Of a stretch of DNA of 64,000 bases, positions 44,379-55,503 are shown one piece after another. The notes below the pieces were generated by a model, which was given only the letters and a program-made list of their open reading frames with translations, was not told the origin of the DNA and searched no databases. The position numbers and the translations under genes are program-made. Each line of letters starts with the position of its first letter. Position 1 is the first letter of the stretch. The DNA comes from Cryptomeria japonica (taxonomy: Eukaryota > Streptophyta > Pinopsida > Cupressales > Cupressaceae): NCBI RefSeq assembly GCF_030272615.1, contig NC_081411.1:42085140-42149139 (forward strand), read 5' to 3'.

Positions 44379-46924
44379 CTTACAAAATGAGAAGACCCTC
44401 AAATAAGAAGGAAGGGAGAGAAAAATCAGATCTCATTCTCTGACAATAACTAATAGCCCTACCTTCTCAGTACTAACTGGTCACATACTTGGCCTACAGA
44501 AAATCCAATCTTCCTAATTGAGAAATCAATTCTGAGATCCTGAGGTAACTGTCCCAAAAATATCTACCGTGGGTTACACTTGACTGCAGCATCAGATTCC
44601 TTGGATCGTGAGCTTTCCAACGATATATAACACATATATCGGGCAAAAAATAATCCCTCTATCATCAATATCTTTCCTTGGTTCCTCCTTGTCCTTTATT
44701 TCCTCTGGACTACTCTCTTTCTCCGTTGGGCCCCATCACTTGGTCACCAAGTCATGGCCATCAGCCATTGAGCAACTTTTCTTTGTGACTTGGTGACAGC
44801 CGTTGATTTTCCCTGGAATACCATTGATTTGCCTTGACATGTTTCGCATTTACCTCACCTGAGAAACTCCCTCTATCACTTTCTCTTTTGGCAGGCCCAA
44901 CACGTGGCACGCCCTGATTTGCCTTTGGAGCCATTTACTCACCACCTTGGACTTGCCACCTAGTCAGTCGCTATGTCGCAGGTGATAACCATCAGGCATC
45001 ATCACATGGTGGTATAGTGACGACCGTAGATCTTCCCTCAACCTACTTGATCCTTAATGCCTCGGCCGCTTCCCTTTTAGCACATGTGCTTTGTCGCCAA
45101 GTCGCATGGAATATTTGGTGATCACTTTCACATCATGACATGGAAACAACCATTGGATCATCTTCCCTTGTGATTGATCTTCCTAAACCCGCTCGGCCTT
45201 TAGCTTCTCTAAATGGCTCTCACCTATGCCATGGTGTCACCACTTGGCCTCTCTGGATTCACTCTAAGATCTTCCTGGACTCCACCTATCCAGTCAAGCC
45301 TTCCACTTGTCAACCCCTAGTTCACCACCTAACACACCTGAACCACCCATTCATCACCACCAGGCCAACCACTTCCTTTGGCATCATCCTTTTATCCAAA
45401 CCTCCTCTTCAGCTAGCCACTTTCTTGTCCCATCAAAACCGCAGTTTCATTGATGCCTTCACTTTTTGATGGAACCGGTTAACATTTCTTCAATGTGCCC
45501 TTGTCGATGGATCTGATCACTCAATGAACTATTTTCTCGTCTAATCAAACCCTTAGTTTCTTTGACACCTTCTATGTCGATGAAACTGATGCCTTCGGTG
45601 AGTCCTTCCTGAGATCCATCGAACCCACGGTCTGCTCGACCTTCATCTACCATTTGTTCTTCCGCATCACCATGCAACACCTCATGACTTGCTCAGTGCT
45701 TACCTCGGTCCCACCTAGCCTACCAGCTCATCAGTCACCAAGTCACGGTCCTTAACAGTCGATCATTTTCATCCTATGGTATAGCGATTGTCGTCCGATC
45801 AACTGCAACCTTCTCACTGGTTAATTTCTCCTTTTTCTACAAAATTAGACTTCTCTGAGATGCACGTACATACGGGGGGCCCACCACCTTGATCGACCAC
45901 TTGCCAAAAGACCATAAGCTTTGACACTTAGGATGTATGTGGTCCTGCATAAAAATACTGAGGTGCTCTTCCCCTTGGTCAATGTGGGATAAATGGGCTA
46001 CCTAGGCCCCTTTCATCGGGTCATTGGGACAGTCTGAAACATACTAACCTGATAGCTGATGACTACATTCTACTCTCCACACCCCCTTTCACTATCCATC
46101 GGGTCATCAGGACAAGGTAAAACCTTTACATCCGAGGGTTGATGACAAACTTCACGCTCCAAATGATGTTCGATCGGGTCATCGAGTAGCATAACACTGA
46201 GTTATTTCGATGGCCAATGTCACCACTATATTACATCTTCCACCTCATACCATGTCATCGGCTGATCGGGATAGCCTGAAACCGCTTAACTGGATACCCG
46301 ATAGCTCCACACTCACCGCTTACGACCCCATTGGGATAGGTCTTGCCGATAAGGCCAAAAGTTCAAAAACTGCCAGAAGATAGAAAAAGACATAAGACCA
46401 AGGAAACATTAAAACTCATCAAACCCACCCAGGCCTAGACATATAAAGGGGGGCCCTCCCAACGACACATAGACCCTTCAGCCTAAGTGGAAAAAGGTAA
46501 CTTAGCCAAGGCATTCAGTGCAGGAAAGGGACATCTTGAACAATGAACCTTGAACTGAAAAGGTTCAATGGTTCAAGGCTACAAAAACACATTCCCATTG
46601 GCTTATTAAAAAAACATCACAAGACTACGACTTAGGCAAAAGAAAGGATGAACCATTGAACCTTGAAGCAAAAAGGGTTCAAGGGTTCAATTTCAATATG
46701 AATTACAATGATGCCCAGGAAACACGCTTGACACAGGTCGATTGCACTTACTCTGAGTTTCTTTGCTTCCCATATGCGACGTAGTGGATTTGGCGATGCT
46801 CTTGCCAAATGAATTTATCTGCAGATATCAATTGTCTACCTTTTGCCTCAACATGGGGATGATGCAGATGTCAAAATTTTGAAATGGGCCTCCCAAAATG
46901 CTTAGATTGTTATGAGTCCCAACA
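44379..46924 (+). repeat. X LTR2, right part
   Basis: Continues from CTTACAAAATGAG, parallel to 26983-29427, and ends GAGTCCCAACA at 46924. At about 44665-44935 it carries roughly 270 bp that replace about 125 bp of X LTR1; this block contains another internal repeat unit (CTTGGTCACCAAGTCATGG). Confidence 0.78.
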
Positions 46925-47148
46925 CTTTCATATATTCCTTTTGATTCACATACTTATAGAGAGTCATTCTTATATGTAAAAGGGAGGGGGAGAGTCATAA
47001 GAAGAAGATACTGCTGTAAGGATTGAATATCATTTTGTATTAGAGAAGTCTATAAGAAGAAGTATCATTTTGTGCAAGCAATCTGTAATGGAGTATCTGC
47101 AAGTGAAGCTTATGTATGCAATTATTTCCTAAAGATTAATATACAAGG
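46925..47148 (+). repeat. Older G4-related LTR, middle part
   Basis: Contains TATA/R-like sequence (TTATATGTAAAAGGGAGGGG). It ends in ATACAAGG, where G4 inserted, and continues at 57297. Probably joined on the left to 25666-26134 before X inserted. Confidence 0.5.
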
Positions 47149-48951
47149 TGTTGAGCATTATTTTTAAAATCTATAGAATTTCATGGTTTCAATTGAAGCC
47201 ACAGAAGTTTTCTTAAAAAAATATGAAAATCAACCATGCCCTTAAGAATTTCGATAGAACCCTTGGCATTTTCATCGCATCAAAATTCAAAAAAAAAAAC
47301 TATCGCTCAAACCGAAGCCATCAAATATACATATTAGTCCTTTACCGAAGTATCTAATCTAACCAAAATGATACATCTATTGTATCGAAGAAACCCATTA
47401 GTATTTCATCGACAAATGACTTATTGAACAGACTCGAGCCTTGATGAGTTCCAAAAGTGGCTCATCGAAAATATTATTTTCATCAACAGGTGGTATGTCG
47501 AGCAAACTATGGGAATACTTCATTGATAGGACCTTTTTGAGGAAAAGAGCATATCGAAGAATCACAAAGGATGTTGACTGAAGATGTCTTTCCCACCGAA
47601 GAGTAAGACATCGATGAAACACGAGAGATTACCATCGAAGACTTGTTATCAGCCAAACATAAAGAGTTGAAGGAGACTATTTGTCTTTCACTAAAAGGGG
47701 AGATTTCATCAACGCCAGTGCAAATATAACATGTGAGATAAAGTCTTTCAATGAAAGTGAAGAGGTCAATGAAATCACAAATCTCCTTGATGATGATGGT
47801 AGTTTCATCGAAACTAAGGCGATATCGATGAAACATGATATTTCGGGGGAAAGAAAGGTTAAGATACCGAAGTGTGTGATTCCATTGAAAAAGGAGCACA
47901 ACCATTAGATGCCATAAGAGTGACGGTTATATTAATTAACTTGGCATGCTTAATCTTTTTATCTTTCACTTTGTTAGACAGTTATAATTAAGTTGTCAAT
48001 GATGAAGGGACGTGACTTTTCATAGAATAGGTGTTGCTCACTTATTTATATGAGTAAGTTTTGTAAAAAGAAAACATCATTAGAGGAGAGGATATCGGAT
48101 AGATACTATAGCCTTTGGGATACTATTGTACTATTTTGAAACTTTAATAGAATCAATTGTTTTTCTCTGCATATGTGATGTGAATTATTCCATTCCTTAT
48201 AGGTAGTTGTTTGTAATATTATCTAAAGGAGATAAGGTTATTCGTGTTCTTACAGTGAAGTTTATGTTTCTATATTATAAACTTGGATGAATAAAATCTA
48301 CTTGTGAATTGTAATTGTTCCTCATAGTTCTTCCTTGAATGGTCCTTTAAGGTTAAGGTTAAATTCATTCAAGCAATGTTATGATATAAACATTTAGCAG
48401 ATCTCATAAGAAACAATAACTGACAGACTTGCCAAAGGGATAGGTTTAAAAATTGTCTCACAAATAATACATTCAGTCCTAGGGAAATATAAGACTCTAT
48501 AGCCCAAATAATAGGAAAGACACTGGTCATTCACAAATCACAACCTTTACCATATTAATTACTTTTACATTAAAGAAATAGGACTAGTTGAGTAGGACAC
48601 ATAAAACCAGTTAGAAATAGTATACATACTTATAAATTTCAAATACAAAGATCAAATAGCTTCCACAACAACAATCTTAAACTCATCTTAAAGACGTCTA
48701 TTCCAAGAACCTTTGCCATTCTAAGATAGGGGTCAATTAGATCAAAATAATGAATCTGCTATAAAAAGCATTAGTTATCAAAAGCCACTAGTGAATAGGT
48801 ATACCCGCTTAGGTCTTGCAAAGCCTAAAGTGAGAGAGTTAGTAACCAAATAGGTTCACTCTATAAGTTGACCAAATCAAATTGGAGGGTTTGATCATAC
48901 AAGTTGGCATTTCCTTAGAACCTATCCAATCTATTGATTTAAGATCCAACA
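47149..48951 (+). repeat. G4 5' LTR
   Basis: 1803 bp. The U3 (47260-47840) is packed with TTTCATCGA / TCGATGAAA half-sites. A 75-codon frame at 47681-47908 has a counterpart in the 3' LTR. The TATA region reads TTGTAAAAAGAAAAC here (48061), whereas the 3' LTR has TGTATAAATAAAAC. Confidence 0.92.
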
Positions 48952-48954
48952 GAT

Positions 48955-48972
48955 TGGCGACTCTGTTGGGGA
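48955..48972 (+). other. G4 primer-binding site, tRNA-Arg type
   Basis: TGGCGACTCTGTTGGGGA, three bases after the LTR end. It resembles the complement of plant tRNA-Arg(ACG) as I recall it, with about three mismatches in 18. Confidence 0.65.
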
Positions 48973-49071
48973 CACATTCATTTAAGAAAGACTCTGTTGT
49001 GGGAAAGAACCCATATACAAAATACAATTTCCTTTCAAGAAGAAAGGTGGTGACTCTTAAATAAAAAATTT

Positions 49072-50660
49072 ATGTATGGAAGGAGGTCAATAAAACAATG
49101 CCACCCAATAGTACAATTAAACTTTAATAAGAAAAGAAATAAGAAGAATTCAAAGAAAGAATCAATAGACAATCCAATGGAACACAAGAATGACTTCATG
49201 AATGAAAAGTATAATCAGTATTATTCTGAAAATCATTCACATCCAGCTCTGAATAAACAGAACTACACAGTTCCTAAATACCCAAGAAATGAGGACTTGG
49301 CAGGTGCAGATAAAGCACGAAGAGGAAAATTCCCTCCTGGTTTTGAAAATCACCACCGGAATTCCAGGATAGGTACTTCAAGTTCCTCAGGTTCAAGCAA
49401 GATGGATGCACCAGATTGTATGGTAGATTTGATGAAACAAATGTTAGAAGTAGCTATTGAAATGAAAGATACTGGACGGATACGAGAGTGTATATAACTA
49501 TGTGCTAAGTTGGGCATGAATGTCAATGAAGATGACAATGATCATGACTTGAATAAGTACAAGGCGAGGTGTGAACATGTAACCCAAGGATCAAACAAGG
49601 GGGCAAGCAATAAAGATGAAATCAATATGAGGAACAATGCCTATAAGATATCTGAAAACCCCTTATATGATCATAGACGCAAAAATTTTCCATACACCAA
49701 TACACCTCATGAGCACTAGCACAATCATTTCAACAATTTTCCATACACCAATATACCTCCTGAATATCAGTATAATCATTTTCATTACTTTACATATAAA
49801 AACCATTTCCAACATCAAAACCAGTTTCCTCCTTGTAATAATAATGTAGGTTAGAACCATGGAAATTTCTTCCAGGGGGGATATGGATTGATGAATTCAG
49901 AATGCATTAGGCAGTTTGATTTCTCAGGAATGATGGTGTATCCTCATCCCATTCCAAATGAAATTAGAACTGCGATACCAAAATTCACTAGGAGTAATGC
50001 TATCTCAGGAGAAGCACATATTTAAAAGACTTTTTCCCGAGCAATATGGAGATCAAAATAGCCCTGAGTTTGCACTGCATGAAATCATAAGTATCAAAAA
50101 GGAACCTAATGAGATAGTGGTTGATTTCAATAAGAGATTCAACAAAGTTATAAATAAAATTCCTAACAGGATAAAACAAGTCCTAGAAGTAAGCATCTTG
50201 TACTACATAAATGCATTTGATAGCAAAACAAAATACGAGCTCAGAACAAAGAATCCTACAACTCTTCAAGGACTTATGAAAGCTGCCATAACTATAGACA
50301 ACAATAGAAAAGTTGCTAGGAGAGTTGGGAAGAGAGAAGATACTAGGTTATTTAACCCAAGAGCTCCCAAACAAACTAAAGATGAAGATAAATTGGACAA
50401 GGCATTAAATGCTCTAAAGAATTTGTCTATGAGGGTAAATAAAACAGAGAAACAACTATTTTTCCATCAAGATAGACCCAGACTACATGATATGTCGTAC
50501 AATACTACCTGGAAGGATGTGAATCCAGTGGAGAAAAATCAAAAGGATAATGTGTAGATACCATATCCTTTAAAAAGAACTATGAATCAGGTGTCAAATG
50601 ATAACTTGTGATGCTTTGCCTGTGACATGCCACATTCTCCTTACCAATGTATAATAGCAA
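49072..50660 (+). pseudogene. G4 gag with zinc knuckle
   Basis: The first frame (49072 to about 50020) is basic and Asn-rich, with stops at 49495-49497 and 49717-49719. A frameshift near 50020 leads to 49958-50557, which holds the capsid-like segment (FKRLFPEQYGDQN, FNKRFNKVINKIPNRI). A zinc knuckle, CFACDMPHSPYQC (C-X2-C-X3-H-X4-C), follows at about 50612-50650 in the same frame. It shares almost no sequence with G1-G3 gag. Confidence 0.8.
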
Positions 50661-51082
50661 AGAGGCTGCAAGAAGAAGAGGAAAAATGTGAAGGATATAC
50701 GGATGACCATGCCATAAATTTTTTATCATTTGAAGAATACAACTCATCTGAGGAGGAGGGAGATAGTGATGTGAACTCCAGACGCATCAATTAGTAGTAT
50801 TGTCTACAATAGATATTCTTATATGAGGAAGAAGAAATCAAACTCAGCATCCCCACTGAAGTAGAAAGAGAAATAATCATAGTGGCTGCAATGGAACAAG
50901 CCAAAAGAACCTATGCTCTTAGGAATAGAACTATAAACCCTGAGCAAGGAAAGTCTTCTGGTATGTTCATGAAAGAAACCAATAAGATATCTAAATCAAT
51001 GAATAAAATGGATAATGTTCAGGGCAAGGATTTAGGCAAAATCAAAGAGAAGGATGTTTAGATAATAAAACCACAAAAGGGA

Positions 51083-51780
51083 TTGAGAGAAAGTATAACA
51101 AATGCTTCTTTAACACTGGCCACCACGTCATTCGAAATTGTGAATTATTTAATGCAAATGAAGGTCTCTATCCCATTGCTTGAGATAATGAAGTTCCCTG
51201 AATATAGAGAGAAGACTTTGAGAATGATCGTAGATGTCTCAAGAGAAGAGGTGAAGGAGCACAAGCAGAGCTATCAAGATGGTAGTGGTGAGAGTGACCC
51301 AATTCCAACCATATACTTGGGATCAACAATAACAAAGAATCCTTCCCAAGTGGATCCTTTCTACTTAACCTTGATGATCAATAACAAGATGATTAAAAAT
51401 TGCATGATTGATTCAGAAGCAATGATAAATGTTATGCCCGTAGGAGTTATGAAAGAGCTTGGAATGGGGGTGGATACAATGTTTGGCAAATGTTATGCTA
51501 TGGATAACAAATCTACCCCAATTGTTGGTATTATGAAAGATGTAGAATTCAATCTAGCAGCATGCCCTAAAGCATCCTACAAAATAGATATTACAGTGGT
51601 AGATGTCCCCCCTAATTATGCGATATTATTATCCAGACAGTGGTCAAACTTGATAGGTGGACACGTCCATTTAGACTTGTCATATGCAACCATACTAGTA
51701 AACGGTCATGAAGTGAGAATTGAAGAGAGCCTCATTCCTCATATCATTAAGGATATGGAAATGCATGAGCTGATATATTT
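51083..51780 (+). pseudogene. G4 aspartic protease
   Basis: The active-site segment reads CMIDSEAMINVMP; the third position of Asp-Ser-Gly is Glu, which would abolish activity. The later AILLSRQWSNLIGG matches the usual LLGRPW block with changes. A long linker region precedes it, with stops at about 50594, 50794, 50815 and 51060. The frame continues into the aRNH domain. Confidence 0.8.
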
Positions 51781-51839
51781 TATTCAGTTAGACATGGATA
51801 ATTTTAAAGTACAATTGACAAAACCAAAGACTGAAGATT

Positions 51840-52275
51840 TGTCTCCAATTCAGTCTTGCATCAAAGAAACTAATGATCAAGTGTGGCACATGTACTTTGA
51901 TGGCTCATGCTGTAAAGAGGGAAGTGGGGCTGGGATTTTATCCATTTCACCAAGTGGAGAAAAATTTAAGTATTCTTTTAAGTTACTATTTGAATGTACC
52001 AATAATATTGTTGAGTATGAGGCTCTAATTATAGGACTGAACCTAGCAGTTAAGCATGGAATTAAAATCCTTAGTGTATTTGGGGACTCAGAACTGATAG
52101 TGTCAAAAGTTAAAGAAAAATATGTCTCTAAACATATCAGACTGAAGCAATATAGGAATGCAGTATGGGATACCATTGAATTATTTGACACCTTCTAGAT
52201 AAATTGGGTTGATAGGTCAAAAAACATAATGGCTGACTTTCTGGCGAATATTGCACTTAAGAAAAATGACATGAC
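51840..52275 (+). pseudogene. G4 archaeal-type RNase H, upstream of RT
   Basis: All four acidic residues of the fold are visible in order: Asp in MYFDGSCC, Glu in VEYEAL, Asp in GDSELIV and Asp in MADFLA. A single stop (TAG, 52196-52198) lies between the third and fourth. Block for block it resembles the aRNH of G1/G2 (YFDGS...CTNNIAEYEAL), but here it lies between protease and RT, and no second copy follows the RH. It is in frame with both neighbours. Confidence 0.85.
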
Positions 52276-52507
52276 GTTGAATGGGATATCAGAAGTAGAG
52301 ATAAAAGTCAGAACTTCTATCCTTGATAATTTGTACAACTGGCAAATTTTTCAAGATGATGCTGACTTGTTAAACTTCTTGTAGTGTGTGGATAACTATC
52401 ACGCGCAAGCTATTAAATTTAATCACTTTGTGGAAAAGGCTAAGGGGAAAGAAACCTTGTTTGGATAGGAAATCATATGGTCGAAATCAAACAAACTACC
52501 AAGAGGT

Positions 52508-53380
52508 TTGGTTGCATTGGAGAGGACTTTCTATGCACAAGATAGGATAGAAACTAAAGTGACTACAGCTAAAGAAAGTGATGTTGAACAAGTCAACTTG
52601 GGAAGTGAGGAGTCACCAAGGCATGTATTTGTTGGGAAGAAATTAACTCCTAAAATGAAGCAACAACTGATAATATTTCTCAAAAATTATAGGCATGTGT
52701 TTGCATGGTCATATGATGACCTCAAAGCTTACACAGAAGATCTTTTCCAGCATGAAATACCCCTCAAACCTGATGCCAAACCATTTAGACAAAAACAAAG
52801 ACCTATAAATCCAACTCTTCTACCCAAGATGAAAGAAGAAATAATAAAAATGAAAGATGTAGGGATAATCAAACCTTGTAGGTATTCCTCTTGGGTTTCA
52901 AACCTAGTGCCTGTCAGGAAAAAGAAAGGAGACATAAGACTCTATGTAGATTTCAGGAACCTGAATATATCATCCTTGAAAAGATAATTACCCATTACCA
53001 AATATGGATATCATGTTGCAGAAAGTAACTAGATGTGAACTATTATCTATGATGGATTGATTCTCAGGTTATAATCAAGTGAAAGTCAGGGAGGCTGAGC
53101 AATACAAGACAACCTTTACAACACTATGAGGTACTTATGTGTATGTAAGGATGTCATTTGGCCTAACTAATGTTGGGGAAAATTTCCAAAGAGCAATGAA
53201 TGTGGCATTTGCAGAGCTAATAGATGTGATAATGGTGGTATATTAGGATGATCTAACCGCTTACTCAAAAAAGGTTGAAGACCACTGCAATCACCTTGAA
53301 AGGATATTCAGGAAAGCTTTAGAATATGGGATTTCTCTTAACCCAAATAAATGTCATTTTGGAGTCAGTAAAGGAAAACT
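52508..53380 (+). pseudogene. G4 reverse transcriptase
   Basis: N-terminal RT blocks HEIPLKPDAKPFRQKQRP and CRYSSWVSNLVPVRKKKG are in the frame 52508-52987. A frameshift in an A-run near 52980 follows. Then come FSGYNQVK (after a stop), RMSFGLTNVGENFQRAM, and a catalytic box in which the codon between Tyr and Asp-Asp is TAG (53246-53248). The polymerase is not functional. Confidence 0.85.
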
Positions 53381-53429
53381 TCTAGGACACATAGTATCTA
53401 AGGAGGGAGTAAAAATTGAACCTGAAAGA

Positions 53430-53960
53430 GTGGCTGCAATCAATGAAGTCCCCATTCCAAAAACTGTTAAAGCCATTCAGTCATTTTTGGGACAAATCAA
53501 CTTTGTCAAGAGATTCATCTTAAACTTTCCAGATATTGTAAAACCTATAGTACAGATGTTGAAGAAAGGAGCCAAGATAGATTGGGATGCAAAAGAATTG
53601 GTTTCCTTTATAGCAATCAAAAGAGGGCAATATTTGAGGCACGGATACTGATATCACCAGATTTTAGTAAATCATTTTTGATCTTTTCTTTTGCCTCTTG
53701 TCACACGGTGGCATCAGCATTACTACAAAAGAACCAAAATGGTTGGGAGCAACCCATTGTATATTTCAGCAAATCGTTGAGCCCATCTGAGATCAAGTAT
53801 GATATAAATGAGAAATAGGCCTATGCTTTGGTTAAAGCCGTAAAACATTTCAGACCATACTTGGTAGGGGCAGAAATCATGGCTTATGTTCCTAATGCAA
53901 CAGTGAAAGATATTTCAGACAAATAGAAGTAACAGGAAAAAGGTGCAAATGGATCAATCA
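53430..53960 (+). pseudogene. G4 Ty3/gypsy RNase H
   Basis: After FLGQINFVKRFILNFPDI (RT connection), a frameshift near 53600 leads to SCHTVASALLQKNQNGWEQP and YFSKSLSPSEIKYDINEK. Stops follow. It is directly succeeded by integrase with no aRNH between. Confidence 0.8.
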
Positions 53961-54027
53961 GATTCAAGAGTTTAACATTGAGCTCAAGATTTCACAAGTC
54001 ATTAAAGGCCAGGGATTAGCTAGACTT

Positions 54028-55365
54028 ATGGCAGGAGCAGATTCTGAAGAATTTCAAATCAGTGAGGTTGGGTTTGAGGAAGCCAATTTCAACATCAAGA
54101 ACACATCATGGTACATAGATATTATGTATTACCTTAAACATATGAAGTGTCTAGACAATATGACTGATAATCAAAAGAGGACCTTGAAGTTGAAATCATT
54201 AAAATATGTGATCATTAATGGTGACTTGTATTGGAAAAACAAATATGGGATCTTGTTGATTTGTCTGGATGAACATCAAGCAAAAGGAATCCTACAGGAG
54301 ATGCATGATGGGGTATGTGGTGGTCATTTTTCTGCTAAAACCACATCTCATAAGATACTGAGGGTTGGATATTATTGGCCGCATGTATTCAATGATGCCT
54401 ATGCATATGTAAGGAAGTGTGAGGCATGCCAGAAGTTCTCCAGAAAACTGAAGGATCAGGGGGCCCTCCCATTAAGACCTATGCAAGTTGAAGAACCTTT
54501 TCAGCAATGGGGGTTGTATTTCATTAGGGAAATATCAAACAAATCTAGTGGAGGGCATAGGTGGATATTGGTACCCACTGACTATTTAACCAAATGGGTA
54601 GAGGCAATTCCTACCAAGCAGGCTACTAGTAAAGTGGTAATCAAATTCTTGATGGAAAATATCATTGTCAGGTTTGGTGTCCTTGCAAGAATCATCACAG
54701 ACAATGGTATGTGTTTTAGATCTGAAGAATTCAACACCTTCTGTGAGGAGTATGGCATCATAATATCCCATTCATCCCCGTATCATCCCTAAGGTAATGG
54801 GCAGGTTGAATCTAGCAATAAAAATGTCCTCAAAATTATCAAGAAGATGTTAGGATAGAATAAGAGAGCATGGGATTCAAAATTGAGTCTGGCGCTTTGG
54901 TCTGATAGAATAACAATCAAGAAGTCCACAGGAAGGTCTCCGTTTGAATTGGTTTATGGCAAGAAAGCTAGACTTTTGTTGGATAATCTTCTGCCTGTCC
55001 ACAGATTTATGATACAAGAAGAAATTGATGTGGAAGATCCTTTCCAAGAGAGGTGTGTTTTGTTAGTAGAGCTTGATGAGGTTAGGACAGAGGCCCAGAT
55101 GCAGAATGTTAAGGTACAAAATCAAATGAAAAAGTTATATGACAAAAAGACAACAAATAGGAAGTTTGAGATAGGAGATTGGGTCCTAATGTGGGATGCT
55201 AGAAACCAGGACAAAGGTAGGCACATAAAATTTGAAGCCCTCTGGCTTGGGCCATATATGATTATAGAGAAAGAAGGGGAGGATGCTTATTACCTACAAA
55301 GAGCGATAGTAGACAATCAGGAATTGCCAGTACATGGACAGCCCCTGAAGAGATTTTTCTCTTAA
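54028..55365 (+). pseudogene. G4 integrase
   Basis: HHCC module (HDGVCGGHFS, CEACQKFSRKL). The core has a changed first catalytic position (WGLYFIREI, where Asp is expected at Tyr), then Asp in ITDNGMCF and Glu in NGQVESSNK. Stops at 54790-54792 and 54856-54858 interrupt the frame; downstream it continues to KLYDKKTTNRKFEIGDWV and WLGPYMI at the C-terminus. Confidence 0.86.
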
Positions 55366-55503
55366 AAATTCTATTCCATGTATAGTAGATTAGGGTTCAT
55401 TTTTTGTATATACAACCAACCACCATTAATAGGTCCCTGTTCACCAGAGATTCTAGATTCTTGAAGGCATTTACAATATACCTCCATCCCTAGTTAGAGC
55501 CAC

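Larger units (their letters stand above)
26135..46924 (+). mobile_element. X: element with ~3.3-kb LTR-like repeats and a 2.3-kb core
   Basis: Two direct repeats, 26135-29427 and 31747-46924 (the latter split by G3), both start TGTTCTCCAAAAT and end GAGTCCCAACA, giving TGTT...AACA termini. The core between them (29428-31746) has no gag or pol, so this resembles a large non-autonomous LTR element. Polarity is unresolved. A TATA-like box and a TGG-starting primer-like site favour plus, while the only long ORF is on minus. No matching target duplication was found (TTTGT left, CTTTC right). Confidence 0.65.

Noticed and set aside
48950-48972. A tRNA gene-like match at the G4 LTR end
   Set aside because: It is only the 18-nt primer-binding complement, with no tRNA cloverleaf around it.
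53230-53260. Programmed stop readthrough in G4 RT (TAG inside the catalytic box)
   Set aside because: A stop between Tyr and Asp-Asp would always kill the polymerase, and frameshifts lie nearby; ordinary decay is sufficient.
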